Below, in pieces: positions 25,969 to 34,702 of a stretch of DNA of 64,000 nucleotides. Each line of letters starts with the position of its first letter. Within the stretch, counting starts at the first letter, position 1. The translations under genes and the position numbers were made by a program. Source of the stretch: Gemmatimonadota bacterium (GTDB lineage Bacteria; Gemmatimonadota; Gemmatimonadetes; Longimicrobiales; Gaopeijiaceae); contig JAJDVT010000075.1 of NCBI GenBank assembly GCA_022826005.1, positions 62,001-126,000 on the forward strand, read 5' to 3'. A model generated the notes under the pieces. The model searched no databases. It was not told the DNA's origin and worked only from the letters and a program-made list of their open reading frames with translations.

Positions 25969-27035
25969 CCTACATCAAGAAGCCGCGCATCCACCACCCG
26001 GGCCTGACCCGCAACCGGCTGGGTCTCACCCGCCGCGACTACGAGGGCACGATGTCCACGCTGTGCGCCGGGTGCGGCCACGACTCGATCACGGCGGCGA
26101 TCATCGAGGCCTTCTGGGAGTTGGAGATCGCGCCCCACGAGGTGGCCAAGACGTCGGGGATCGGGTGCAGCGGCAAGACGCCGACCTACTTCCTGAAGGA
26201 GGCGCACGGCTTCAACGGCGTGCACGGGCGCATGCCGTCGATCACGACCGGCGCGCACGCGGCCAACCGCGACCTCATCTGCATCGGGGTCTCCGGCGAC
26301 GGCGACAGCCTCTCGATCGGTATGGGCCAGTTCGCCCATGTCGTCCGCCGCAACGTGGACATGCTGTACATCATCGAGAACAACGGGGTGTACGGGCTCA
26401 CCAAGGGCCAGTTCTCGGCGTCAGCGGACCTGGGCTCGACCGCCAAGCGCGGCCAGATCAACCGCGAGCACCCCATCGACTCGGTCCTCCTGGCCCTGAA
26501 CCTGGGCGCCGGCTTCGTGGCCCGGAGCTTCTCGGGCGACAAGGAACAGCTCGTCCCCATCCTCAAGGCCGGCCTGCGCCACCGCGGCTTCGCGCTGATC
26601 GACATCATCTCGCCCTGCGTCACCTTCAACGACCACCGCGGGTCGACCAAGAGCTACCAGTACACCCGCGACAACTACAACCAGCTGGTGTACGCCGACT
26701 TCGTGCCCCCCGCCGAGGAGATCGCGGCGTCCTACGAATCCGGCGATGCCCGCTCGGTCCAGATGCACGACGGGAGCCGGATCGCGTTCCGCAAGGTACC
26801 GGAGGACTACGACCCCACCGACCGCGACGCGGTGTACGGCTACATCAGGGAGCGTCAGCGGGCGGGCGAGGTGGCGACGGGGCTGCTGTACGTGGAGGAG
26901 GCGCCGGACGCGGGTGACGAGGCAGACTTCCACGTGATTCAGGGCACGGTGGCGGAGCCGCTGGCCGGATATCCGTTCGAGGGGCTGTGTCCGGGGGCGG
27001 AGAGGCTCGAGGAATTGCAGGGGCGGTTTCGGTAG
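25965..27035 (+). CDS. 2-oxoacid:acceptor oxidoreductase, beta (TPP) subunit (KorB-like)
   Basis: 356 residues. Thiamine diphosphate site: LCAGCGHDSITAAIIEAFWE, GIGCSGKTPTYF, and the Mg-TPP motif GVSGDGDSLSIGMGQFAHVV with ENNGVYGLTKGQ. CAGCGH and GIGCSG are typical of 2-oxoglutarate/2-oxoacid:ferredoxin enzymes. The last 50 residues are present a second time as a remnant at 30757-30909. Confidence 0.92.
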   Translation: MTYIKKPRIHHPGLTRNRLGLTRRDYEGTMSTLCAGCGHDSITAAIIEAFWELEIAPHEVAKTSGIGCSGKTPTYFLKEAHGFNGVHGRMPSITTGAHAANRDLICIGVSGDGDSLSIGMGQFAHVVRRNVDMLYIIENNGVYGLTKGQFSASADLGSTAKRGQINREHPIDSVLLALNLGAGFVARSFSGDKEQLVPILKAGLRHRGFALIDIISPCVTFNDHRGSTKSYQYTRDNYNQLVYADFVPPAEEIAASYESGDARSVQMHDGSRIAFRKVPEDYDPTDRDAVYGYIRERQRAGEVATGLLYVEEAPDAGDEADFHVIQGTVAEPLAGYPFEGLCPGAERLEELQGRFR

Positions 27036-27096
27036 GGGGGGATCTCCAGACCGCACCGAGGTGGAGAGTGAGCCCCGTCGTGTTCACCGTCTTGCG

Positions 27097-27107
27097 ATTC
27101 GTCGAAT
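27097..27107. promoter_or_regulatory. Possible operator palindrome before the XRE-M78 gene
   Basis: ATTCGTCGAAT is a perfect 11-base palindrome (5-1-5) 20 bases before the ATG of an XRE regulator. Autoregulation at such a place is common in the family. A single short palindrome is weak evidence. Confidence 0.3.
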
Positions 27108-27126
27108 GTAACGTCAACTTGCATCC

Positions 27127-28251
27127 ATGCCAATGGAATCCGCTGTCCGCGTAGGGGTGCGCCTCAAGGCGGCTCGCGATCAGTCTGGACTTACCCAGCA
27201 GCAGCTGGCTGACGCGCTGGGGCTACGGCACCGCCAGACCGTGGCGAGCATCGAAAGCGGGGAGCGCCAGCTGCGCGCGACCGAACTCGTCCGGGCCATG
27301 GATGTCCTGTCAGTCGACTTGGACTATTTCACCGACCCGTTCTTGCTGGTGGGCGAAGGACAATTCTCGTTCAGGACCAGCAAGGGCGTCGAGGCAACGG
27401 TGCTTGATCGGTTCGAGCGGCGCGCCGGGAGATGGCTGGCCATGTACCGCGAACTGTCTCGGGAACAGGGCCACCCGCCGAGCTGGCTGGGTTATAAGCT
27501 GCACCTGAGTCCGCGTTCCTCCTTCGAGGATGCCGAGGCCGCAGGTGAGGCAACGGTCAGGGCATGGAACCTTGGGTCCTATCCGGCGGGGCGGTTGCGA
27601 TCCGTGATGGAAAAGCGGCTCCGCGCACTGGTGCTGTACGTCGACATGCCACCCGGCGTATCGGGCGCGGCTTCCCAGGTGCCAGGGCTGAACTGCGCGC
27701 TGATCAATCGTCAAGAGTCGGAAGGCCGGAGGAACTTCGACCTGGCCCACGAGTTGTTCCACCTGCTCACGTGGGACGCGCTGCCGCCCGAGCGCGCAAC
27801 CGTGGTCGACAAGCGTCGGAGCGGCAAGCAATGGCGTGTGGAGCGACTGGCAGAGAAATTCGCGGCGGCGCTCCTGATGCCTGCGGCGGTCCTGAAGCCG
27901 GCCTGGGAAGTGGACACCAGTGCGGGCGAGCTGCACGACCGGATCAACGAGGTGGCCGAGCGATTCCGGGTCTCTTCGCAGGCGTGCAGGTGGCGCCTTT
28001 ACAATCTTGGGCTGCTCTCCAAGAGGGATCCAAGCGGGATCGACGACCGACGCCTCTCCCGCAACGGTAGCCTGCGGTGCCTCGATCAAGAGCCGTCCCT
28101 GTTCAGCGAGCCGTTCCTGGAGCGGCTGAGCGTGGCCCTTGACGACGGTCGGCTGTCGGTCAAGCGGGCGACGAGTCTTCTCGGGGTTTCCGTGACCAAG
28201 TTGGCGGAGATCCTGCAAGATCACGGCCATCAGACGTATTTCGAGGCTTGA
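27127..28251 (+). CDS. XRE-family regulator with ImmA/IrrE-type M78 metallopeptidase domain
   Basis: 374 residues. N-terminal HTH (RLKAARDQSGLTQQQLADAL, about 10-65), a linker, then the zinc-protease motif FDLAHELFHLLTW (HELFH, about residue 211) with the downstream Glu-containing helix AEKFAAALLMPAA. Proteins of this build are one-component regulators or antitoxin-like partners that cleave themselves or a repressor. The next gene, eleven bases on, is a shortened PIN protein, so this was probably the controlling half of a two-gene stress or toxin-antitoxin module. Confidence 0.87.
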   Translation: MPMESAVRVGVRLKAARDQSGLTQQQLADALGLRHRQTVASIESGERQLRATELVRAMDVLSVDLDYFTDPFLLVGEGQFSFRTSKGVEATVLDRFERRAGRWLAMYRELSREQGHPPSWLGYKLHLSPRSSFEDAEAAGEATVRAWNLGSYPAGRLRSVMEKRLRALVLYVDMPPGVSGAASQVPGLNCALINRQESEGRRNFDLAHELFHLLTWDALPPERATVVDKRRSGKQWRVERLAEKFAAALLMPAAVLKPAWEVDTSAGELHDRINEVAERFRVSSQACRWRLYNLGLLSKRDPSGIDDRRLSRNGSLRCLDQEPSLFSEPFLERLSVALDDGRLSVKRATSLLGVSVTKLAEILQDHGHQTYFEA

Positions 28252-28261
28252 GGGTATTCTT

Positions 28262-28429
28262 GTGGCTGCGGCTGGCATCGTGCTGGTCGACACGATGATC
28301 ATTATCGAAGCGGTTGAGACAGGTTGCTGGAACGCGATCACGGGCCAGAGGCGATTGGTCACAGTGGTCGAGTGCGAGCGAATCCTGCGCGAGTGGCGGA
28401 CGTCATTGTTGCTTGGGACTGGCCTTTGA
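28262..28429 (+). pseudogene. Truncated PIN-domain partner of the XRE-M78 protein
   Basis: GTG start; 55 residues, VAAAGIVLVDTMIIIEAVET then GCWNAITGQRRLVTVVECER. This is the first strand and helix of a PIN RNase (acidic D in VDT, E in IIEA) as found downstream of XRE-M78 genes; full-length partners are much longer. The reading ends at TGA 28427, overlapping the 3' end of the convergent methyltransferase gene, so the rest was lost at a rearrangement there. Confidence 0.6.
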
Positions 28430-29446
28430 GCTCTTGCGGGCCAGAAAGAAGAACATCGGGGTGAAGATCCCCGTCTTGCCACCCTCAACCAGCGCGTCCG
28501 CCGTCCTGTTCAAGAGCGAGCTGACCGCGGCAGCGCCATCGGGGAATACGCGTAACTTCTCGCCGACCCTCAGGACCCGATTCGTCAAGGCGCGTCCAAT
28601 GGGCGTGCGCGGGATGCTCCTGAGGCTGAAGTCGCGACCCTGCAGGGCACGATACCAGGGCGTGGTCGGGTCCGACGCGGAGGCACGGTCGCCGGACTCG
28701 ACGACTTCGAATCCGGCCGCGCGCAGTGCCGCATCGATCTCAGGCGCCAGTGGGAGGTCCGGAAGCGCATTCCCCACCACGATATCCCCCTTGACCCGCA
28801 TGTGCTCTGCGTCCCGTGGATCGAACGCCTCGGTAAGGCACCAGTCGTAGCCCGCAAGGCTGGCCCCCGGCCGCAGGACGCGGAAGATCTCCCGGAACGC
28901 CGCTGCCTTTTGCGGTGCATGCGGCATGGACTCGATGGAGATCGCGGCATCGTAGCGGTTGTCGCCGTCGGGGATCCGCATGTAGTCGCCGTGGATGAAA
29001 CGGCACAGGAATTCGACATCCCGGGTGTGCGCTTTCGCACGCTCGATCTGGTAGGCGTTGTTGTTGAGCCCGACGAAGCCGGCCCCGGAATGGCGGGCGA
29101 GCGCGGCCATCGGCCCGCCTACGCCGCACCCCACATCGAGGACCCGCATTCCCGGTTTCAGAGTCAGCCGATCGGCCAGAAAGCGCTGGTGCCTCAGCAG
29201 CGACGCCTTGAAGCTCTCGCCCCGGCGCCGCGGAGCAAAGTGAAAGGACTGCCCCCAGCCGAACTCGTAGAAATCCGTCACCAGGTCGTAGTAGTGATTG
29301 ACGAACGACCGATAGTGCGCTCTTCTGCGCTCCAGACCGGCATCGTGAATCCCGGTGTACTCGTCGACCACGGACTTCACTTCATCCGGAGCCAGGTCCG
29401 CGAGGGAACGAGGATTCGGTTTTTGGGCAGCCGGCATACCGATCAT
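28403..29446 (-). CDS. Sterol C-24 methyltransferase homologue (Erg6/SMT family)
   Basis: 347 residues from ATG 29446, preceded by AGGGG. All the SMT landmarks are here: sterol-binding region I YDLVTDFYEFGWGQSFHF (about residue 49; yeast YEYGWGSSFHF), SAM motif MRVLDVGCGVGGPMAALARH, GLNNNAYQIERAK, region ISIESMPHAP (yeast IEATCHAP), AGYDWCLTE (yeast YEWVMTD), and the C-terminal GGKTGIFTPMFFFLARK (yeast GGKSKLFTPM). This is closer to eukaryotic SMT than to general bacterial methyltransferases. It would transfer a methyl from SAM to the sterol side chain. No other sterol gene is adjacent. Bacterial SMTs are rare. Family is near certain; substrate is inference. Confidence 0.88.
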   Translation of the reverse strand: MIGMPAAQKPNPRSLADLAPDEVKSVVDEYTGIHDAGLERRRAHYRSFVNHYYDLVTDFYEFGWGQSFHFAPRRRGESFKASLLRHQRFLADRLTLKPGMRVLDVGCGVGGPMAALARHSGAGFVGLNNNAYQIERAKAHTRDVEFLCRFIHGDYMRIPDGDNRYDAAISIESMPHAPQKAAAFREIFRVLRPGASLAGYDWCLTEAFDPRDAEHMRVKGDIVVGNALPDLPLAPEIDAALRAAGFEVVESGDRASASDPTTPWYRALQGRDFSLRSIPRTPIGRALTNRVLRVGEKLRVFPDGAAAVSSLLNRTADALVEGGKTGIFTPMFFFLARKSSKASPKQQ

Positions 29447-29610
29447 CCGACCCCTGCCTTGTTCATGAACTGATGGTCCATGGGTTAGGGTGGTGGGCGG
29501 AGTGGCTTCCCACAAGGGGGGGAAGGCGACCGCCGAGGACGGAGTTCGCAGGCCATCCCTGAGGGTACACGGGTTTCCATTACCGGGGCCGATGGCATGC
29601 TGCGGGGCCC

Positions 29611-30723
29611 TCACCTTGAAGGAACGCGAATCTCCAGTCTGTGAATCGACACGATCGGATTCCCGACCTGATCGGTGTCATTGCGGACCGCCAAGCCGCC
29701 CTCCAGCAGGTCGGTGAACCGTAGCGGCATGCGTTGAGAGGCGATTACTACCCCTCGATTGAGATCTACGGCCTCCACGACGGAATTGCGGTACACGTCG
29801 CGGTCGGTGACCCTGTAGGAACGCTCATCCGGCTCCACACCCGCTCGCCACCCTTCCCCGGGCACGCTCGTCAGCACCCAAAGGGTATCGCCCACCTGTT
29901 CGATGGCGATCATTGTGGGGACGGGCGGCGTGTCGGCATCTGCCTGATACTCCCACCACACTTGAAACCACGGTGGCTCCCGATGGAATGTCTCAAGTAA
30001 CCGGCCGTCCACCGTCCACCGTTCGATCAGGTACTGATTGGTCCGCGCCGCCCAGAACGAGGCTGTGTCCGACCGGGCCAGGCGCCTCCCGTCCCTGACA
30101 TATCGATCAACGGTCAGGTCAGCGCCGTCCGCCGACCCGAAGGAGCGCGTCATGCGCCCATTCCGATCAAGCACATGAAAAGGCAGCCCCACCAGGTCTC
30201 CCCTGCGGAAGGGGGTGTTGATCAGGAGCGAGGCACCAAAGAGAAGCTCGGGTCCATCGGGAGAAAAGCTCAGCTGGAACGAGCGGGCGAACTCAAGATC
30301 GGGCGTGTAGACCGATGCAAGAAGACGGATGGGGTCCAGGACGAAAACCGAGTCGGCCTCGCCGCTCGCGATCCCTGTTATGACGGAAAACTCTCCCGGC
30401 CCCTCACCGCTACGCCCGATCCGGTGAGTGACATTTCCCGTACGGTCGAACACCCAGAAGTAGGGCCGCCGGGCGGCAACGAAATACCGGCCCTGCCGGT
30501 CCAGGGAAACGACGTTGTAGTCGTCCTCGAGCATTCCGGGGCCTTCCGCGTCGCCGAACGTTACGACCGGAACGGCAACGATCTCGCAGGCCTCGCATTC
30601 AGGCCCGGTCAGCTCGGTCTGCGAGCCGCTCTCTTGCGGGCTGGCCTCTCCCGCCGACAGGCAGATCAACGCCACGAGGGTGACCGCGCCCGCAGGGGCG
30701 GCCAACCAACCGGGCGCGGTCAT
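29611..30723 (-). CDS. Secreted 6-bladed beta-propeller protein
   Basis: 370 residues from ATG 30723, with a signal peptide (AGAVTLVALICLSAGEASPQ). The family core is DRQGRYFVAARRPYFWVFDR, then GNVTHRIGRSGEGPGEFSVI. The GEGPGEF turn marks the 6-bladed propeller family. No catalytic residues are recognisable; members are thought to bind ligands or serve as surface proteins. A korB 3'-end remnant lies directly upstream in the opposite orientation. Confidence 0.8.
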   Translation of the reverse strand: MTAPGWLAAPAGAVTLVALICLSAGEASPQESGSQTELTGPECEACEIVAVPVVTFGDAEGPGMLEDDYNVVSLDRQGRYFVAARRPYFWVFDRTGNVTHRIGRSGEGPGEFSVITGIASGEADSVFVLDPIRLLASVYTPDLEFARSFQLSFSPDGPELLFGASLLINTPFRRGDLVGLPFHVLDRNGRMTRSFGSADGADLTVDRYVRDGRRLARSDTASFWAARTNQYLIERWTVDGRLLETFHREPPWFQVWWEYQADADTPPVPTMIAIEQVGDTLWVLTSVPGEGWRAGVEPDERSYRVTDRDVYRNSVVEAVDLNRGVVIASQRMPLRFTDLLEGGLAVRNDTDQVGNPIVSIHRLEIRVPSR

Positions 30724-30756
30724 GAAGCGCAACCGTGTTCGCCGCTGTAGGAGCGA

Positions 30757-30909
30757 CTGCCGGACGTGGAGCCGGCCGCGGAAGAGGGCGAGGAAGCCGA
30801 CTTCCACGGGATCCAGGGCACGGTGGAGGAGCCGCTGGCCGGGTATCCGTTCGAGGGGCTGTGTCCAGGGGCGGAGAAGCTGGAGAGGTCACAGGTGCGG
30901 GTTCGATAG
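30757..30909 (+). pseudogene. Remnant of a korB 3' end
   Basis: The plus strand reads LPDVEPAAEEGEEADFHGIQ, GTVEEPLAGYPFEGLCPGAE, KLERSQVRVR and a TAG. This matches the last 50 codons of the intact KorB-like gene (EADFHVIQGTVAEPLAGYPF) at both protein and DNA level. No upstream part of korB is present, so it is a displaced tail of a duplicate. Confidence 0.75.
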
Positions 30910-30919
30910 GCGCGTGGAC

Positions 30920-32053
30920 TCAACGCCATTCTCCCACATCGTACCAGTCCACGGCCCGGTCCGTGATGCCACTTGGATCCTCCGGGGTGATCTGGCGCTC
31001 AACCACCACGGCCAGAGTGGATCCGACAAGGTCAAAACCCAGCATGCGGCCATCGATCCGGACACTGCCGAAAAAGGTCGCTTCCCGCGGCAAGTAGACG
31101 TCGATATAGGAGAACTCGTCGCGGTCGCGCTGAGTGGCAATCCACAGCCGGCCCTCTTCGTCGAAGCTCTGTTGCCCAGCCAACAAATGGTAGTTCTTCG
31201 GCGTCGTCCGGTATCTCTCGATAGCTGTGTGATCGCCCGCGAGCCCGTATCGCGCCAACACCCTATTGAATTGGTTCAAGCCTTCGCTCCGATCGGCGAT
31301 ATCACGTTCGCCAGGCAGCTCACCGGTGTACGTAGGCGCCTGGGTCACCGTGGTCTCTCCGTCGTCCCGGACGAAGACCAAATGGCCCTCGCACGCAACG
31401 AAGACCCAGCCGCCAGCCGAATCAGGGAAACCGTAGTAGATCCTGCCGCATCCCACCTGGGCGTCTACCGGAGGTAAGCCTACCTTACGGACGAGTTCAC
31501 CCGATGCGATATCGACTTCTACCAAGGTAAGCACCCCGCCGGTTCCGGCTCCTTCCAGCACCACGCGGGGATCCCAGGTCGATCGGCCCAGGACCGATAC
31601 GGTCTCTCCAAACCGCCCCACCGGGTGGAAAAGAGAGGCAAGGCCAAAAAGCGACACGTCGGTCAGCAGGGTTCCGTTCGCCTCGAACACGGAGAAACGA
31701 AACAGGTTAGCGTCGAGCGCGCCCACCGTTCCCCCGGTCCCCGCTACGAGCCTGCTCAAACGTCCAAACTCCCCTGGGCCCTCCCCCTCTCTTCCAAACA
31801 CCCCCACAGTCGCGCCCGCTCGGTTCACGCAATGAACCCTCACCTCATGGGAATCAATCGTACAGGCCGTGGTTTCGTCAGCAAGGAGGGCGATGCTGCC
31901 ATTCTCACTCGGTGGTAGCTCGGCAGTCCCGATCCGCTCGGGTACCAACGTTTGGGCGATGACGGCAGGTACCTCCCACCCGCTCAGCGCGAGCGCGGAA
32001 CTCAAGAGGATCGTTGCCCGAAGCGTGGGTCCCCCAACCCTGCCACCGGTCAT
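30920..32053 (-). CDS. Secreted 6-bladed beta-propeller protein
   Basis: 377 residues from ATG 32053; an earlier in-frame ATG is at 32089. Signal-type N-terminus (TILLSSALALSGWEVPAVIA). Core motif VGVFGREGEGPGEFGRLSRL at about residue 80. Its C-terminus (DGRMLGFDLVGSTLAVVVER, then DRAVDWYDVGEWR) is homologous to that of the broken gene at 16287-17385. Function unknown. Confidence 0.8.
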   Translation of the reverse strand: MTGGRVGGPTLRATILLSSALALSGWEVPAVIAQTLVPERIGTAELPPSENGSIALLADETTACTIDSHEVRVHCVNRAGATVGVFGREGEGPGEFGRLSRLVAGTGGTVGALDANLFRFSVFEANGTLLTDVSLFGLASLFHPVGRFGETVSVLGRSTWDPRVVLEGAGTGGVLTLVEVDIASGELVRKVGLPPVDAQVGCGRIYYGFPDSAGGWVFVACEGHLVFVRDDGETTVTQAPTYTGELPGERDIADRSEGLNQFNRVLARYGLAGDHTAIERYRTTPKNYHLLAGQQSFDEEGRLWIATQRDRDEFSYIDVYLPREATFFGSVRIDGRMLGFDLVGSTLAVVVERQITPEDPSGITDRAVDWYDVGEWR

Positions 32054-32105
32054 ATCGGTCCCCCTGCGAATCTCAACGCGGTCATGCATCTCATACGCAG
32101 TCCCG

Positions 32106-32513
32106 CTACCCCCGCCTCAACACCAACGTCCCCACCGCGCCCGCCGCCCCCATCATGACCGCCGTGATGGCCACGTCCGCCAGCGCCGCGTTCATCGTGC
32201 TGGTGTTCATGGTGCCCAGGTTCATGAATCCGTAGAACAGGCTGAGGAGCAGGCCGAAGACGGCGCCGCCCTTGAACCCGTCCGCGGCGCTCTCCACGCC
32301 CTTCCAGGACAGCACCGTGATCAGCAGCCCGGCCCCGCACAGCTGGCCGACGATGATCTGCCAGAAGACCGGATTCTCCTTGATCACACCCGTGGCGGTG
32401 CCCGCGTTGGCGGCGAAGAAGTCACCCAGCAGCGGTTCGTAGATCGTGTAGCCCAGCACGAACATGACGGCGAAGGCGGCGAGGGTTGCGAGGATGCATT
32501 TCGGCTTGATCAC
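32106..32513 (-). CDS. Small four-helix membrane protein, DUF1761-like
   Basis: 135 residues from GTG 32513, with AGGAGGAAAG ten bases upstream. Four hydrophobic segments: ILATLAAFAVMFVLGYTIYE, IIVGQLCGAGLLITVLSW, GAVFGLLLSLFYGFMNLG and ALADVAITAVMMGAAGAVGT. The lay-out resembles DUF1761-type proteins but I am not sure. Function unknown. Confidence 0.6.
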   Translation of the reverse strand: MIKPKCILATLAAFAVMFVLGYTIYEPLLGDFFAANAGTATGVIKENPVFWQIIVGQLCGAGLLITVLSWKGVESAADGFKGGAVFGLLLSLFYGFMNLGTMNTSTMNAALADVAITAVMMGAAGAVGTLVLRRG

Positions 32514-32630
32514 GGGATCTTTCCTCCTGGATTCGGACGCTTCGCCACGGGCGTTCCGCAGCGTCGCGGGAACTTGCCGACCGTCTGCCCGCCGCCGCAA
32601 GTCAGGCGCCGGAAACAGGGCCGCCGCAAG

Positions 32631-32972
32631 TCATCCCCCAAACGCCCGGTCCGTCTTCGCCGCCATGACGAAGTCGTTCACATGCAGATTCCGGATCTTG
32701 TGCGTCCACCAGGTCACCGTGACGCGCCCCCACTCGGTCAGTAGCGCGGGGTGATGGCCCTCCTCCTCGGCGAGCTCGCCCACGCGGTTGGTAAACTCCA
32801 GCGCGGCGGCGAAGTTCCCGAACTGGAAGACCCGCTCAAGCGTCGGGATCCCGTCACGGTCGACGATCGCCCAGTCGGGGATCTGCTCGCTGAACTCCGC
32901 GATCTCGGCGGCGCTGGCAGGCGGCGCCCCCACCCGGCACGCCTCGCACCTCTGCGCGACCAGCTCGGTCAT
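32631..32972 (-). CDS. Pterin-4a-carbinolamine dehydratase
   Basis: 113 residues, normal for PhhB/PCD. The active-site histidines are in [20 protein letters not shown] followed by WTH, the [E]xxxH[P]..., H triad of the family; [20 protein letters not shown]-like helix precedes it. The enzyme dehydrates the carbinolamine formed during pterin-dependent hydroxylation. No aromatic amino acid hydroxylase is in the window. It starts with ATGA overlapping the stop of the upstream membrane-protein gene. Confidence 0.9.
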   Translation of the reverse strand: MTELVAQRCEACRVGAPPASAAEIAEFSEQIPDWAIVDRDGIPTLERVFQFGNFAAALEFTNRVGELAEEEGHHPALLTEWGRVTVTWWTHKIRNLHVNDFVMAAKTDRAFGG

Positions 32973-33529
32973 GGCCACAGCCACCCGAAGGCGCCTCCGG
33001 TGAGCAGCCCATAGATCAGCCCGTCGACCATGCTGCGGACCGTCGCGGGCCATCCCTGCGACATCCAGATCGCGTCCTGGGCGTGCGCGAGCGAGTACCC
33101 CATGAAGGCGGCGGTCGACGCGACCCCGAATACCGTCAGGTACTCGGTGCCCGGCGCGAGCGCGAGACCGGCCACGAACGCCGTCAGCCCACTTGCGGCC
33201 ACGCAGTACACGAACCAGTGGGCCAGCTGCCTGCCCATCGCCGACGGGTCGCCGGGACTCAGCACCGTCATGAACAGGCACGGACCGCGTTTGGCCTTCG
33301 CCTGGAACTCCGCACTCTTCATGACCTCGGTGCTCTCCGGCCGCGGGATCAGGTAGTTGCCAGGCGGAATGCCGAATCCGCGCAGCGCGTCCATGAAGCC
33401 GTCCTCGTCGGGGACGGGCCGGAAGTCGTTCCTGTGCCAGTTGAACGCCATGTGGATGACCGAACTCGCCACGAAGACGAGCCCGGCCGCAAGCAGGATG
33501 GGTGCCCAGAGGGAAAGGATGGAGACCAT
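32969..33529 (-). CDS. Membrane protein of unknown function
   Basis: 186 residues. An N-terminal membrane helix ([20 protein letters not shown]), a soluble part with [20 protein letters not shown] and [19 protein letters not shown], then three more helices ([56 protein letters not shown]). I do not recognise a named family with certainty. It is translationally coupled to the carbinolamine dehydratase. Confidence 0.7.
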   Translation of the reverse strand: MVSILSLWAPILLAAGLVFVASSVIHMAFNWHRNDFRPVPDEDGFMDALRGFGIPPGNYLIPRPESTEVMKSAEFQAKAKRGPCLFMTVLSPGDPSAMGRQLAHWFVYCVAASGLTAFVAGLALAPGTEYLTVFGVASTAAFMGYSLAHAQDAIWMSQGWPATVRSMVDGLIYGLLTGGAFGWLWP

Positions 33530-33699
33530 GGCGGGTCCTCCTTGTGGGGGTGATTTGCCAGGACGCCGTCAAGGATAGGGTGCGGGTGGGACCGGGACCA
33601 ATCCGGCTTGACGGCGGCCTGCGGCATTGGTCGCGCGACGAGCCCGGCCGACAGCCCGTCAACCGCTCCTTTCCGCGACCGAAATCCCGCCACTACACC

Positions 33700-34563
33700 C
33701 TACCAGTTCGGTTTCTCCAGCCCCTCGATCAGGTCGGCGTAGACGTGCTGCACCCCGTCTCCGATGATGAGCGGCATCACGGTGAAGTGGTCTCGGTCGG
33801 TGTAGAGCCGGGTGCGCAGATCCAGGCTCGGATAGCCGCGCAGCCGCAGGTTCTCCGCGAGCAGGGTCGTGCGGCTGATCAGGCGCTGGGCGCAAAGCGG
33901 CGCGTGGTTGATCTCGCCGTCCGCCATGCCGATGAAGACCTTCGCGTCGAGATCATCGTGGTCCTTCGCGTACTCCGCCTCCAGATCGATGGTGAGGCCG
34001 TTGGTCCCGCTGCCGATGATGAAGCGGCCGAATGCGCCCGGCTGCGCGAGGAGCGCATAGCTGACGAACGCGCCGCCCGCGGAGTGCCCCCAGAGCGCGT
34101 GATCGTCGGCCATGCGGTACTTCTCGCTCAGCAGCGGCCGCATCTGGTCCACCAGAAAGTCCAGGAACAGGTCGCCCTTATTGAAGGGCAGCGCCATCTC
34201 GAAGTTGAATCCCATCTCCTTCATGTACTCGCTCCCCAGACCCGGATCCGTCCAGACACTGCCCGGCGGAAACAGGTCAAAGGTGCGGTGGGCGAGCCCC
34301 AACGTCCCTCCCTGGCTCCTGTGGCCGATTCCGACCACGATGATCTCCGGGATGCGCTTGCCCACGGTGTAGAGATTGACGACTCCGGACGTTACGGCGA
34401 AGGCCATCGCCCCATCCATCGACCAGAGGACGGGGTAGCGCCGCTCCGGCGACACGTGGTAGGAGGGGGGAAGGGCGACGAGGATCTCGTGGTCGTAGTC
34501 GTAACCCCTGGCGCGCGCATAGGCGGGCTCTTCCCAGGACATGGCGTAGGGGATGGTCGTCAT
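33700..34563 (-). CDS. Putative esterase, alpha/beta hydrolase of the esterase D type
   Basis: 287 residues from ATG 34563; longer in-frame readings overlap the divergent gene and are Pro-rich. Nucleophile elbow ALWGHSAGGAFVSYALLAQP, oxyanion region RRYPVLWSMDGAMAF, acid GMADGEINH and a C-terminal His in RDHFTVMP. It matches the PF00756/IroE-like esterases. No signal peptide, so it is probably cytoplasmic. Substrate unknown. Confidence 0.85.
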   Translation of the reverse strand: MTTIPYAMSWEEPAYARARGYDYDHEILVALPPSYHVSPERRYPVLWSMDGAMAFAVTSGVVNLYTVGKRIPEIIVVGIGHRSQGGTLGLAHRTFDLFPPGSVWTDPGLGSEYMKEMGFNFEMALPFNKGDLFLDFLVDQMRPLLSEKYRMADDHALWGHSAGGAFVSYALLAQPGAFGRFIIGSGTNGLTIDLEAEYAKDHDDLDAKVFIGMADGEINHAPLCAQRLISRTTLLAENLRLRGYPSLDLRTRLYTDRDHFTVMPLIIGDGVQHVYADLIEGLEKPNW

Positions 34564-34702
34564 TGGTGGCTGCGGAGGCTCGGGGGACTTGGGACTGGCG
34601 ATCGCCTGCGATGGCTTGGCGGCTGTTTCATCTTGCCCCCTGCCGTCCGGACCGCAAGTGTAGCAGTCCGTGGTGAATCCCTTCGAGTCCGGAGTCTCCG
34701 AC

